Shown here: one piece after another, positions 18,563 through 27,253 of the stretch
How positions within the stretch are numbered: position 1 is the stretch's first letter
Layout: every line of letters starts with the position of its first letter
Assembly (NCBI GenBank): GCA_039978895.1
Contig: JBDWAL010000025.1
Span: 186,001 to 250,000, forward strand
Reading direction: 5' to 3'
Source: Aliishimia sp039978895
GTDB lineage: Bacteria; Pseudomonadota; Alphaproteobacteria; Rhodobacterales; Rhodobacteraceae
DNA length: 64,000 nt
The notes under the pieces: model-generated
Told to the model about the DNA's origin: nothing
The model's database searches: none
Seen by the model: only the letters and a program-made list of their open reading frames with translations
Made by a program: the position numbers and the translations under genes

Positions 18563-18577
18563 TTAACGCGGGCTTAA
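18563..18577. promoter_or_regulatory. CtrA box upstream of ctrA
   Basis: TTAACGCGGGCTTAA is an exact TTAA-N7-TTAA CtrA binding site, followed by CC. It ends 56 bases before the ctrA start codon and lies just after the sciP stop. This suggests that CtrA controls its own gene, as in Caulobacter. Confidence 0.75.
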
Positions 18578-18633
18578 CCCTTTTCTAGCACTGTCTTAAC
18601 AGACGCTTTCGCCCCCGCAATCGGAGTTATTAC

Positions 18634-19350
18634 ATGCGTGTTCTTTTGGTCGAAGATGACCCAACGACCTCCAAAAGCATCGAATTGATGCTTACTCATG
18701 CCAATCTTAATGTTTATGCGACTGATCTTGGTGAAGAAGGGATCGATCTCGCTAAGCTATATGATTACGATTTGATTCTTCTTGACCTTGGTTTGCCGGA
18801 TATGAACGGCCATGAAGTGCTTCGCCAACTACGTTTGGCAAGAATCGAAACACCCATTCTGATACTGTCGGGTGCAGATGACACAGAAAACAAACTTAAA
18901 GGGTTTGGTTTTGGTGCAGATGACTATTTGACGAAACCGTTTCATCGCGAGGAACTCGTGGCACGGATTCATGCGATTATCCGCCGCTCCAAAGGTCATT
19001 CGCAGTCTGTCATCGAGACAGGTCAGATTTCAGTCAACTTGGACGCGAAGACTGTCAGCGTCGAAAGCAAACCAGTGCATCTAACAGGCAAAGAATATCA
19101 AATGCTTGAGTTGTTAAGTTTGCGCAAAGGCACAACACTGACAAAAGAGATGTTTCTGAACCATCTCTACGGTGGAATGGACGAACCAGAGCTAAAAATT
19201 ATCGATGTGTTTATCTGCAAGCTGCGCAAGAAACTCAGCAATGCGACAGGTGGCCATAACTACATCGAAACAGTCTGGGGACGTGGTTACGTGCTACGTG
19301 ATCCGGAACCAAGTATGATGGACGAGCCGAAGCTGGCAATCGGCGCTTAG
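18634..19350 (+). CDS. ctrA: Cell-cycle response regulator CtrA
   Basis: OmpR-type response regulator of 238 residues. The receiver has Asp-Asp at 8-9, the phospho-acceptor Asp51 (LILLDLGLPDMNG) and Lys in LTKPF. The winged-helix DNA-binding domain runs from about residue 128 to 228 (HLTGKEYQMLELL, IETVWGRGYVLRD). The sequence is recognisably CtrA rather than a general OmpR protein. In the Rhodobacterales it controls motility, gene-transfer agents and related traits, and is often not essential. The last residues are IGA rather than the Ala-Ala degradation tag of Caulobacter. It is phosphorylated through CckA, encoded 14 kb away. Confidence 0.95.
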   Translation: MRVLLVEDDPTTSKSIELMLTHANLNVYATDLGEEGIDLAKLYDYDLILLDLGLPDMNGHEVLRQLRLARIETPILILSGADDTENKLKGFGFGADDYLTKPFHREELVARIHAIIRRSKGHSQSVIETGQISVNLDAKTVSVESKPVHLTGKEYQMLELLSLRKGTTLTKEMFLNHLYGGMDEPELKIIDVFICKLRKKLSNATGGHNYIETVWGRGYVLRDPEPSMMDEPKLAIGA

Positions 19351-19383
19351 GCCCGACCAGGTTTTTAAGGCCGAAACTCTTTT

Positions 19384-19419
19384 CAAAAGCCTTCGCTTGA
19401 TATCTTGCGGAGGCTTTTG
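19384..19419. terminator. Probable hairpin terminator after ctrA
   Basis: CAAAAGCCTTCGC pairs with GCGGAGGCTTTTG (13 bases, one mismatch) around a 10-base loop, 34 bases after the ctrA stop. The T-run lies inside the 3' arm rather than after it, so termination efficiency is uncertain. Confidence 0.45.
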
Positions 19420-20058
19420 CGAATCTATCGGCCGGTTGATCAAACCCTATTTGAATTGACACATCTCTATTTGCAGATTTTGAAGTGGCGCAAATTTTCC
19501 TTGCAATTCCTGTGCCTTGACACCTTTTTACACAACGCTGACCAGTGCACTTTGGCAGTGATGCGGCACTTTCCGTAAAAGCAGTCAAGGCAGGTGAAAC
19601 GACTGACGAAAGTGCCAGACGGCCCAGCAATTTTCATTCGGGGGCGGCGGACCTAGATAGCTTCCAGGCTTGATTATTCCCGTGCCGAATTGAAACTATG
19701 CTTGTTCAAGCAGCCGCTGGAGACATGGTTGATTTGATGCACTGATGGAGCAAGGATTGATTATGTCGGTCCGATAGGGCGACACCTTCAACCAAGGTCT
19801 GATTGATGACTTGGTCAATCCACACTTGTTGCTACCTTATGGAATATAACACAAAAAACGAACACAGTTCTTGGAGCAAACCCATGTAACCGCTTCTAAT
19901 CGAAACTAATGATATTCTTTAAACCAACAAAGTACCTGTGCAGTACCCAAAGTTCCGTCGATGTTTCGTGACAGATAGGGTTTGAGGCACTGGACCGTTC
20001 TGGCTTGGAGTATTAACTGTCACCTATCATCATGATGCGACAGGATAAGGGCAAACGG
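19420..20058. other. Gene-poor region between ctrA and ligA
   Basis: About 640 bases with no convincing gene on either strand; frames are short and have poor starts. It holds the long imperfect hairpin at 19565-19616 and an A/T-rich stretch (about 19840-19930) before ligA that may carry its promoter. The longest reverse frame overlaps ctrA and has no protein character. Confidence 0.5.
19565..19616. ncRNA. Candidate structured RNA or long hairpin
   Basis: GGCACTTTCCGT pairs with ACGAAAGTGCC (11 pairs, one bulged C). Inside it CAGTC pairs with GACTG across a 14-base loop, with an AAAAG bulge on one side. The whole is 52 bases inside a gene-free region. No T-run follows, so it is not an ordinary terminator. 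Whether it is transcribed is unknown. Confidence 0.25.
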
Positions 20059-22179
20059 ATGTCAGAGAAGCTGGTTGTTGCCGACCTAACTTACGAATCC
20101 GCCAAGGAAGAACTCGCGCGATTGGCACGTGTGCTTGGGCAGGCAAATACTGCATATCATGTGTCTGACGAACCTCAGATGAGTGACGCTGAATTTGATG
20201 AGTTAAAACGGCGAAATCTGAGCATTGAGAGCACGTTCCCAGATTTGAAGCGGAGCGATAGCCCAACTGAGCAAGTCGGGGCAATTCCAGCGGACGGATT
20301 TAGCAAAGTCGCGCATGCGCAACGTATGTTGTCGTTAGGGAATGCGTTCACTGACGAGGACGTATCAGAATTCGATCGCGGGATTCGAAAGTACTTGGGT
20401 CTTGCGGATGACGATGTTCTTGCTTTCACGGCTGAACCTAAGATTGATGGGCTTTCGCTCTCGCTACGGTACGAACAAGGACAGCTTGTTCAGGCTGCCA
20501 CACGAGGTGATGGGCAAACGGGCGAGAACGTCACTGCGAATGCGCGGACAATCCAGGATATTCCTGACAAACTGACGGGCGCCCCAGATGTCTTGGAAAT
20601 TCGTGGCGAAGTCTACATGAGCCATTTTGATTTCGAGGCACTGAATGCGTCTCAGGTAGAAAAAGGCGGCAAAATATTTGCAAATCCACGTAATGCGGCA
20701 GCGGGATCTTTGAGGCAGCTCAACAGTGCGATTACTGCGGCGCGACCATTGAAGTTTTTCGCTTATGCTTGGGGTGAGGTTTCAGATGACTTGGCCGAGA
20801 CGCAAATGGGTGCGATTGACCGTTTGAAGGCGTTAGATTTCGTGACAAATCCTTTGACGACGGTTTGCTCTGGTCCGGTTTCGATGGTCTCACATTACAG
20901 GAAAATTGAAGAGCAACGCGCCACTCTAGGATACGACATCGACGGTGTCGTGTACAAAGTTAACCATCTGAAATTGCAAGAGAGATTGGGTTTTCGTTCA
21001 ACAACACCGCGTTGGGCCATCGCCCACAAATTCCCTGCCGAATTGGCTTGGACCCGATTGGAAGCGATTGATATTCAGGTGGGCCGAACAGGAGCATTGA
21101 GCCCTGTCGCGCGCTTAACGCCGGTCACAGTTGGGGGTGTGGTCGTATCGAATGCAACCTTGCACAACGAAGACTATATCGCAGGACGTGATAATTCGGG
21201 CGCTGATATCCGCGAGGGAAAAGATGTGCGTGTTGGCGACTGGGTGCAAGTGTACCGGGCTGGCGATGTGATTCCAAAGGTGGCGGATGTCGACCTTAGC
21301 AAACGCGAGAGCGGCGCGATCCCATTTGTGTTTCCGCAAGTCTGCCCACATTGCAACAGCCCTGCGTTGCGTGACCCTGGTGATGCTGTGCGCCGTTGCT
21401 CTGGCGGCGTGATTTGTCCTGCACAGGCCGTAGAAAAACTTAAGCATTTTGTGTCCCGTGGGGCTTTCGACATCGAGGGGCTGGGTGCCAAACAAGTTGA
21501 GCAATTCCACGGAGATGGCTGGATCACTGAACCGGCAGATATATTCACACTGAAAGAGCGGTTTGGAACGGGTGTTCAGCAACTGAAGAACCGTGAAGGA
21601 TGGGGGGATAAGTCGGCGCAAAAGCTCTTTGAAGCCATCGAAAGTAAACGCAGAATCGGCTTGGGACGGATGCTGTTCTCGCTCGGAATTCGCCATGTCG
21701 GAGAACAGGCTTCTAATTTGATCGCGCGTCATTACAGCAGCTGGTCGGCGTTAGAACCAGCCTTACGGGCTGCATCAAACCGAGAAGACGAAGCTTGGGG
21801 TGAACTCCTGTCGATTGACGGTGTCGGCGAGGTGATGGCCGGCTCTCTCGTCACGGCGTTTGAAAATGCGGCGGAACGGGCGTCAATTGATCGGTTGGCC
21901 GCGCAGTTGGATATTCAAGACGAAGTTGCGCTTGCTGTTGTCGACAGTCCTGTCGTTGGTAAAACGGTCGTGTTTACTGGTACGTTGGAAAAAATGACGC
22001 GCGCGGAAGCCAAGGCGCGTGCGGAAACCTTAGGCGCAAAGGTTTCGGGGTCCGTATCCGCAAAAACGGACATTTTGATTGCGGGACCCGGGGCAGGATC
22101 GAAAGCGAAAAAGGCGAGCGAGCTGGGGATTAAAACCTTGGATGAGGACGGTTGGTTGGCGCTGATCGAGGGATTATGA
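20059..22179 (+). CDS. ligA: NAD-dependent DNA ligase
   Basis: Seals nicks in replication and repair using NAD+. 706 residues from ATG 20059 (AAGGG eight bases before); the frame is open to 20032. The adenylated Lys is Lys128 in AEPKIDGLSL. OB-fold follows, then the four-Cys zinc finger (CPHCNS ... CSGGVICPAQ), helix-hairpin-helix repeats, and a C-terminal BRCT domain (VVGKTVVFTGTLEKMTRAEA). The stop overlaps the recG start (ATGA). Confidence 0.97.
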   Translation: MSEKLVVADLTYESAKEELARLARVLGQANTAYHVSDEPQMSDAEFDELKRRNLSIESTFPDLKRSDSPTEQVGAIPADGFSKVAHAQRMLSLGNAFTDEDVSEFDRGIRKYLGLADDDVLAFTAEPKIDGLSLSLRYEQGQLVQAATRGDGQTGENVTANARTIQDIPDKLTGAPDVLEIRGEVYMSHFDFEALNASQVEKGGKIFANPRNAAAGSLRQLNSAITAARPLKFFAYAWGEVSDDLAETQMGAIDRLKALDFVTNPLTTVCSGPVSMVSHYRKIEEQRATLGYDIDGVVYKVNHLKLQERLGFRSTTPRWAIAHKFPAELAWTRLEAIDIQVGRTGALSPVARLTPVTVGGVVVSNATLHNEDYIAGRDNSGADIREGKDVRVGDWVQVYRAGDVIPKVADVDLSKRESGAIPFVFPQVCPHCNSPALRDPGDAVRRCSGGVICPAQAVEKLKHFVSRGAFDIEGLGAKQVEQFHGDGWITEPADIFTLKERFGTGVQQLKNREGWGDKSAQKLFEAIESKRRIGLGRMLFSLGIRHVGEQASNLIARHYSSWSALEPALRAASNREDEAWGELLSIDGVGEVMAGSLVTAFENAAERASIDRLAAQLDIQDEVALAVVDSPVVGKTVVFTGTLEKMTRAEAKARAETLGAKVSGSVSAKTDILIAGPGAGSKAKKASELGIKTLDEDGWLALIEGL

Positions 22180-24266
22180 CGGGCCGCCCCGCGTCGTTAT
22201 TCCCCTTATTTGCAGGCCTAGAGACTTTAACTGGGGTCGGTCCGAAAACGGCGCAAGCATTTGCTGGGTTGGCCATCCAAGCGCCCCGCGATCTGTTGTT
22301 TACTTTGCCTGCCTCTGGGATTGATCGACGCCTTGTCGAAACAGTGCAGGGGGCTGATTTGCCAGGTGTTTTGACTGTCGCAGTCACAATCGGTGCGCAT
22401 CGACCACCACGGCAAAAAGGTCGCCCTTACAGAGTGGATGTGGAGGACGCAGCTGTCGCCTTTCAACTCGTCTTTTTTCATGCACACACTGACTACGTTC
22501 AAAAGCTGTTGCCGATTGGTGAACGCAGGATCGTTTCTGGTAAGGCGGAAATGTTTGACGGAACTGTGCAAATGCCGCATCCGGACTTCATTGAACGTGA
22601 AGCAGATGCGAGTAAAATTCCGATCTTTGAACCTGTTTACCCCTTGACGTCTGGCGTGACCCAAAAGGTGTTCACCAAAGCCGTGTCTGGCGCTCTGACG
22701 AAGTTGCCGGATGTCACCGAGTGGATTGACCCTGCCCAAAAAACAAAGGCTGGTTGGCCGGATTTCGCGCAAGCAACCTACGATGCGCATAGCCCGACGA
22801 CGCGTATGGACTTGGCAATGACGTCGCCTGCTCGTGAACGTTTGGCCTATGACGAATTGTTTTCGCATCAACTGACTTTGTCGTTGGCGCGTGCACAACA
22901 GCGAAAAAAATCGGGAATGCCGACAACAGGCACAGGGCGGCTTCAGGATAAGGTATTGAAAGCGCTTCCTTACGCGCCAACGACTGCACAAAGCCGCGCT
23001 ATTTCTGAGATTTGTGTAGATATGGCATCCAACCACCGAATGAACCGATTGTTGCAAGGCGATGTTGGTTCCGGGAAAACGCTGGTGGCATTTATGGCTC
23101 TTTTGGTCGCAGTCGAAGCGGGCGGGCAGGGTGTAATGATGGCCCCAACAGAAATCCTTGCACGACAACACCTTGAGGGGTTGCAACCTCTTGCGGAAGA
23201 TGCCGGCGTGGTCTTGGAATTGTTAACCGGGCGTGACAAAGGGAAGGAACGTGCTGCGAAGCTGTCAGCTCTCGCCAGAGGGGACATCCATATCCTGGTT
23301 GGAACGCATGCCGTATTTCAAAAAGATGTTGAATTTGCCGACCTGAGAATCGGGATCGTGGACGAACAACATCGGTTTGGCGTGAAACAGCGTTTGGAAT
23401 TGGGACGTAAGGGGGCGGCCGTTGATGTGTTGGTTATGACCGCGACTCCCATACCCCGTTCTCTTGCTTTGACCCAATATGGGGATATGGACGTGTCGGT
23501 TCTGGACGAAAAACCAGCAGGGCGTAAACCGATCACAACAGCACTGATTTCTGATAGCCGTATCGAAGAAGTGGTGTCTCGATTACAAGCTGCCGCATCC
23601 GAGGGGAGACAGGCTTATTGGGTTTGCCCGTTGGTCGAAGAAAGCGAAATCGTTGATCTTGTCGCTGCGGAAGAACGTTTCAAACATCTACGCGCAGCAT
23701 TGGGTGAAGGCGTTGTGGGCTTGGTGCATGGCCAAATGGCGCCAGCTGAAAAAGACCTCGCAATGGCGCGGTTTCAAAATGGGGATACCAAAGTTCTCGT
23801 TGCGACAACTGTGATTGAAGTCGGTGTGAATGTCCCCAACGCAACCATTATGGTGATCGAGCGGGCCGAGAGTTTTGGGCTGGCACAATTGCATCAATTG
23901 CGTGGCCGTGTTGGTCGCGGAGACGCGCAATCGACCTGTCTATTGGTGTATCAGGCACCCTTGAGTGAAACTGGGAAACAGCGACTGGAAGTTCTGCGGC
24001 GCAGTGAAGACGGTTTTGAAATTGCGCAAACAGACCTGCAAATGCGGGGCTCAGGTGATCTCATTGGGACGGCTCAATCGGGTATGCCCCGGTTTCGGAT
24101 TGCTGACTTAGAGCGACAGGCTGATTTGATGGAGATTGCTCATTCCGATGCAAGAGCATTGCTTGTTCAAGATCCAACACTCCAAACTGAACGAGGACGA
24201 TCCGTGAGATTGTTACTTTGGTTGATGCGACAGGACGAAGCGATCCGTTTGATTTCAGTTGGTTAG
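22176..24266 (+). CDS. recG: ATP-dependent DNA helicase RecG
   Basis: Branch-migration helicase that regresses stalled forks and processes Holliday junctions. 696 residues from ATG 22176, overlapping the ligA stop. N-terminal wedge/OB domain, then Walker A LLQGDVGSGKTLVAF, Walker B variant IVDEQHRFGVKQR, and C-terminal helicase motifs VIEVGVNVPNA and QLRGRVGRGD. ligA-recG is a repair pair; an SOS box lies 40 bases after the recG stop, facing the next small gene. Confidence 0.96.
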   Translation: MTGRPASLFPLFAGLETLTGVGPKTAQAFAGLAIQAPRDLLFTLPASGIDRRLVETVQGADLPGVLTVAVTIGAHRPPRQKGRPYRVDVEDAAVAFQLVFFHAHTDYVQKLLPIGERRIVSGKAEMFDGTVQMPHPDFIEREADASKIPIFEPVYPLTSGVTQKVFTKAVSGALTKLPDVTEWIDPAQKTKAGWPDFAQATYDAHSPTTRMDLAMTSPARERLAYDELFSHQLTLSLARAQQRKKSGMPTTGTGRLQDKVLKALPYAPTTAQSRAISEICVDMASNHRMNRLLQGDVGSGKTLVAFMALLVAVEAGGQGVMMAPTEILARQHLEGLQPLAEDAGVVLELLTGRDKGKERAAKLSALARGDIHILVGTHAVFQKDVEFADLRIGIVDEQHRFGVKQRLELGRKGAAVDVLVMTATPIPRSLALTQYGDMDVSVLDEKPAGRKPITTALISDSRIEEVVSRLQAAASEGRQAYWVCPLVEESEIVDLVAAEERFKHLRAALGEGVVGLVHGQMAPAEKDLAMARFQNGDTKVLVATTVIEVGVNVPNATIMVIERAESFGLAQLHQLRGRVGRGDAQSTCLLVYQAPLSETGKQRLEVLRRSEDGFEIAQTDLQMRGSGDLIGTAQSGMPRFRIADLERQADLMEIAHSDARALLVQDPTLQTERGRSVRLLLWLMRQDEAIRLISVG

Positions 24267-24282
24267 GTTGGTTTTGTTGTCG

Positions 24283-24301
24283 GTGAACTAATTTAGTTCA
24301 C
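24283..24301. promoter_or_regulatory. 19-base perfect palindrome after recG
   Basis: GTGAACTAA and TTAGTTCAC flank one central T, a perfect inverted repeat. It contains GAAC-N7-GTTC, whose half-sites have the same 11-base period as the SOS box just downstream. It may be a second operator for a LexA-like protein, or a separate regulator site. It has no T-run, so a terminator is less likely. Confidence 0.45.
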
Positions 24302-24305
24302 AAAT

Positions 24306-24320
24306 GTTCTTAAAAAGTTC
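24306..24320. promoter_or_regulatory. SOS (LexA) box upstream of small gene
   Basis: GTTCTTAAAAAGTTC matches the alphaproteobacterial LexA consensus GTTC-N7-GTTC exactly. It lies 80 bases upstream of the 42-codon gene at 24401. A weaker match (GAAC-N7-CAAC) is at 24344-24358. Confidence 0.7.
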
Positions 24321-24400
24321 TTTACGGGGGCGAAAAAAAATGAGAACAAATAGGCAACAAGCTAAACGACATTGCGAATTTCAGCCGCCGGGAGGTCAAT

Positions 24401-24529
24401 ATGACAACGTTAAAAGACATCAAAGCCATTGTGACACGCAGTCAAACGACGCTGTTACAGGACGCAATCGGGGCGGCCGCTTTGAGTGTAATGTTGGTCG
24501 CTTCCTTACATTTGCCAAATATGATGTAG
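24401..24529 (+). CDS. Small (42-residue) putative SOS-regulated membrane protein
   Basis: ATG at 24401 preceded by GGGAGGTCAAT, one of the strongest ribosome sites in the window. The protein begins MTTLKDIKAIVTRSQTTLLQ and has one hydrophobic helix over about residues 22-39, ending HLPNMM. Its promoter region holds a perfect SOS box and a palindrome with the same half-site period; a strong terminator follows at 24678. The arrangement suggests a monocistronic DNA-damage-induced small membrane protein. Tiny SOS-induced inner-membrane proteins that stop division (SidA in Caulobacter, SulA-like roles elsewhere) are a functional parallel only; no sequence likeness is claimed. Confidence 0.65.
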   Translation: MTTLKDIKAIVTRSQTTLLQDAIGAAALSVMLVASLHLPNMM

Positions 24530-24887
24530 ATTTTTCTTTTTTCTGCCTGCGCGCTCACGCCGGATCATCAACGAACACTGCCTGTTCTGATCGGCCATTT
24601 CCTGTCCCCGGCCTTACCGAATGTCCTGTTTCGGTTTTAGATGAAACTGGGTCCCACGTGAGATACGCATAACCTGGCGCCGCACTTCGCTTGAAGTTGC
24701 GGCGTCTTTTTTTGACAGTAATAAATTTTTTGATGAGAAGTTGTTAGCGCATCAACTGTTTGTCTTGATGCGGTCTAGTGAAACTTGCTGAGAACAAATG
24801 CTTCGAATATGGAATGTTCAAATCTATATAGCGTAGACTTCTAAAGAGTAGGAGCTGGCTCATTGCTGTGCTCGACCGGAAAGGGCG
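24530..24887. other. Region between the small SOS-box gene and the chemoreceptor gene
   Basis: About 360 bases with no further gene that I can support. It holds the terminator at 24678-24713 and A/T-rich DNA before the 3' end of the reverse-strand chemoreceptor gene. The leader-to-terminator stretch (24530-24677) could be a long 3' untranslated region of the small gene. Confidence 0.5.
24678..24713 (+). terminator. Rho-independent terminator
   Basis: CGCCGCACTTC and GAAGTTGCGGCG form a GC-rich stem with one bulged base and a short GCTT loop, followed by TCTTTTTTT. It ends transcription coming from the SOS-box promoter. Confidence 0.75.
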
Positions 24888-26282
24888 TTAAAGTGTCACT
24901 GCAAATCGTAACCCACCCCAATGCCGACCACCGACGTAGATTGGTGCTGACACGTCTTTCATCATCGTGAAATTGCCACCTCCCATGTCGCGCCGGTAAA
25001 CTTGGCACAGGAAGGGGGAGGTGCTTGTTCCTGCTTTCATGCCGACCCGATCATCGAAGATGCGTCGATTTCGGCAGTTTCCAGTGTTCCAAACGGGATC
25101 ATCGCTTTGCGGTTGTGAGAACTTCAAATTATGCGTTGGAAGGTAACCGTTTTTGTCCACAGCGGCGCAAAAAACGACGCGTTCATCAAAATCCAATGCA
25201 GGTTCTTGAATAGCGGGCAGGAGTTTGTCCGTCAGATCGGTGAATGCGGTTTTGACCTGTTCTGGGTTGGTACCTGAAATTGGGGTGTAGGTCTCGTCGA
25301 ACATTTGAGCAGCACTGATTTCACCCGACGCGATGGCCGCGTCGAACAATTCTGAAATTTGCTTTGCAGCGGATTGAACAAAAGTGAAGAAACGTGAATC
25401 TGCACTCGCACCACCGATACTTGCGACGGATTGAACGACTTGTTCTGACGTATCAATAAGTTTGTTTAAGCGAGCATGCGCGGTCTCGATCCCGTCTGTT
25501 GTTGAAGAAACCGCATTTTCAATGCCAGACAAGCTTGGGGCAAATGTTTCCAGAGCGGACCGCATAGTTTCGACTTCACGTGCGATATCCTCGGATTGTT
25601 TATGGCTTGCAGCTGTTGCTGATTGCATTTCCGAAAGGCTTTGATTGTTCAGTTCGGAGTTTTCCAGAATGGTCGTAGCTTTGTCTGCGATGTTTTGCGC
25701 CTCTTCCGAAAGATTCATAATCCAACTGGTTAGGGTTTCGATGTTCTGAGAAATTTCGACGGCAGCATTGCCTGTTTTTTGCGATAGCTCGTTAATGGCG
25801 TCGGCAACGACGCTGAATCCACGGCCTGCTTCACCAGCGCGGGCCGCTTCAATTTTAGCGTTGATGGCCAAGATGTTAACTTGTCGAGCAATTGACACGA
25901 TTTGCTGATTGTTGGTCTTTGTCGCTTTTAGCGTGTCGGAAACTGTGACTGTACGATCCGATAGCTCGGACACCCACGATGCCATGTGCTGAGCGTTTTC
26001 ACTAGAGCTACGCACACGATCGACAGTTTGTTTAACGGAACCGCGTGTTTGGCTGGCCGCGCTGGACAGTTCGGTTGAGGCCTTTCGGACCTTGGCCGTC
26101 GCGGCTTCGACTGTGCTTGCCGAGGAGTTGAGTTGTTTAAGCGCATCCATTTGGCCCTTGGCCTGCATTTCGACGAGGTCAAAGAAACCGGAAATATCAA
26201 CGATTTCAAAACCGATTTGGTCGGCTGCTACGGCTAAATTGCCGATTGCGTTGGGATGCAAGGTCGGATCATGTGTGGTCAT
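24888..26282 (-). CDS. Soluble methyl-accepting chemotaxis protein
   Basis: 464 residues with no membrane segment. The signalling hairpin tip is clear: NILAINAKIEAARAGEAGRG, followed by FSVVADAINELSQ, at about residues 134-167, flanked by long coiled-coil helices. The C-terminal ~130 residues form a separate domain with conserved-looking Cys and aromatic residues (WNTGNCRNRRIFDDRVG, then GGGNFTMMKDVSAPIYVGG). So the likely sensor is C-terminal and cytoplasmic, unlike the classical periplasmic sensor order. It is alone, with no che genes nearby. The ligand is unknown. Confidence 0.88.
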   Translation of the reverse strand: MTTHDPTLHPNAIGNLAVAADQIGFEIVDISGFFDLVEMQAKGQMDALKQLNSSASTVEAATAKVRKASTELSSAASQTRGSVKQTVDRVRSSSENAQHMASWVSELSDRTVTVSDTLKATKTNNQQIVSIARQVNILAINAKIEAARAGEAGRGFSVVADAINELSQKTGNAAVEISQNIETLTSWIMNLSEEAQNIADKATTILENSELNNQSLSEMQSATAASHKQSEDIAREVETMRSALETFAPSLSGIENAVSSTTDGIETAHARLNKLIDTSEQVVQSVASIGGASADSRFFTFVQSAAKQISELFDAAIASGEISAAQMFDETYTPISGTNPEQVKTAFTDLTDKLLPAIQEPALDFDERVVFCAAVDKNGYLPTHNLKFSQPQSDDPVWNTGNCRNRRIFDDRVGMKAGTSTSPFLCQVYRRDMGGGNFTMMKDVSAPIYVGGRHWGGLRFAVTL

Positions 26283-26404
26283 GTCGTGCGCCTATTTGTC
26301 AGGTTTTGTCTGCTTATGTCACAATTCCTACTATTTCCTTACGTCGCACAAAGAGTCGCAGGCTGACCTGAAGCCCAAGTTTAAAAGGGCTCATTCTTTA
26401 TAGA

Positions 26405-27253
26405 TCAAGCAAGGTGCACTGGATTGCGCGCGCAAATAAGGTGGATCAAAGCCGGAATTGAACTGGCGTTGTCGGACTGACAAGGTTCAAATTGACGTAT
26501 TATTTCTGCTTTGAGCTGGCTGCGGTGCTGAGCCGTGCCCTCCAGTTTCTGCATCGCCGAAGCGGCCGGGCCAATTTCAAGGCACAATTCGGCAAGATCA
26601 TCCAAATTTCCACGCGGAGTTAAATTTAAACGTGATTCGACGATGTTGATGTCTGCCAATCCAGCGGATTGAAGCGCGTTGCGTACTCTGTTGGGATCTT
26701 CAAAAGCAAACGGGCCGGGTTGGGAGCGATCGGTTTTCGGCAAATCACCAAATACGGATCGTGCTGCCGCGGCGGGTCGCGTGAAGAACGGATTTTGGCG
26801 AACATCGGACCACGCCACCATGACCAGCGGTGCTCCCGGTTTTAGCGCTTGAGCAATGTTGGTGAAAGCCGCCGCAGTGTCTGCGAAGAACATCACGCCA
26901 AACCGGGAGATCATCTTGTCAAATCGATCTCCAAAGGTGGCGGTTTGAGCATCGGCTTCTTCTATGTTGGCGTTGCCTAAATGCGCGAGACGTTCTTTGG
27001 CCAGGGCCAAGAGCCTCGCGGAGATGTCGACGCCAAGCACATGACCATTTGCTCCGGCGGAATGGGCCGCACGCAATGTACTTGTACCAGTGCCGCAGCC
27101 AATATCTAGGATCGTTTCGCCGGGTTTGATGTCAGCGGCTTGCATTAATAGGTCTAAGACGGGCGCCAACAAGTGATCCATTGCATCTTGATGATCGACC
27201 CAAGCCTGCGCCGATGTCCCGGACCAGAATTCAGCTTGATCCGCGTTGCTCAT
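26405..27253 (-). CDS. Class I SAM-dependent methyltransferase
   Basis: 282 residues. The SAM-binding motif I is ILDIGCGTGTSTLRAA, then LGVDIS (motif Asp) and FDKMISRFGVMFFAD in the later strands. The family is UbiE/type-11-like, so a small molecule is the likely acceptor. Its ATG at 27253 overlaps the stop of the upstream ASKHA gene (ATGA), implying coupled translation and a linked role, perhaps in methyl-group or corrinoid metabolism. Confidence 0.85.
   Translation of the reverse strand: MSNADQAEFWSGTSAQAWVDHQDAMDHLLAPVLDLLMQAADIKPGETILDIGCGTGTSTLRAAHSAGANGHVLGVDISARLLALAKERLAHLGNANIEEADAQTATFGDRFDKMISRFGVMFFADTAAAFTNIAQALKPGAPLVMVAWSDVRQNPFFTRPAAAARSVFGDLPKTDRSQPGPFAFEDPNRVRNALQSAGLADINIVESRLNLTPRGNLDDLAELCLEIGPAASAMQKLEGTAQHRSQLKAEIIRQFEPCQSDNASSIPALIHLICARNPVHLA

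Noticed and set aside
19235..19630. 131-codon reverse frame overlapping the end of ctrA
   Set aside because: Antisense to ctrA over its last third, no ribosome site, and no protein-like pattern; at one point it looked like a transposase remnant, but no motif holds up.
24304..24672. 122-codon forward frame covering the small gene
   Set aside because: It begins inside the SOS box and reads the small gene in another frame with unlikely composition; the 42-codon frame with the strong ribosome site is preferred.
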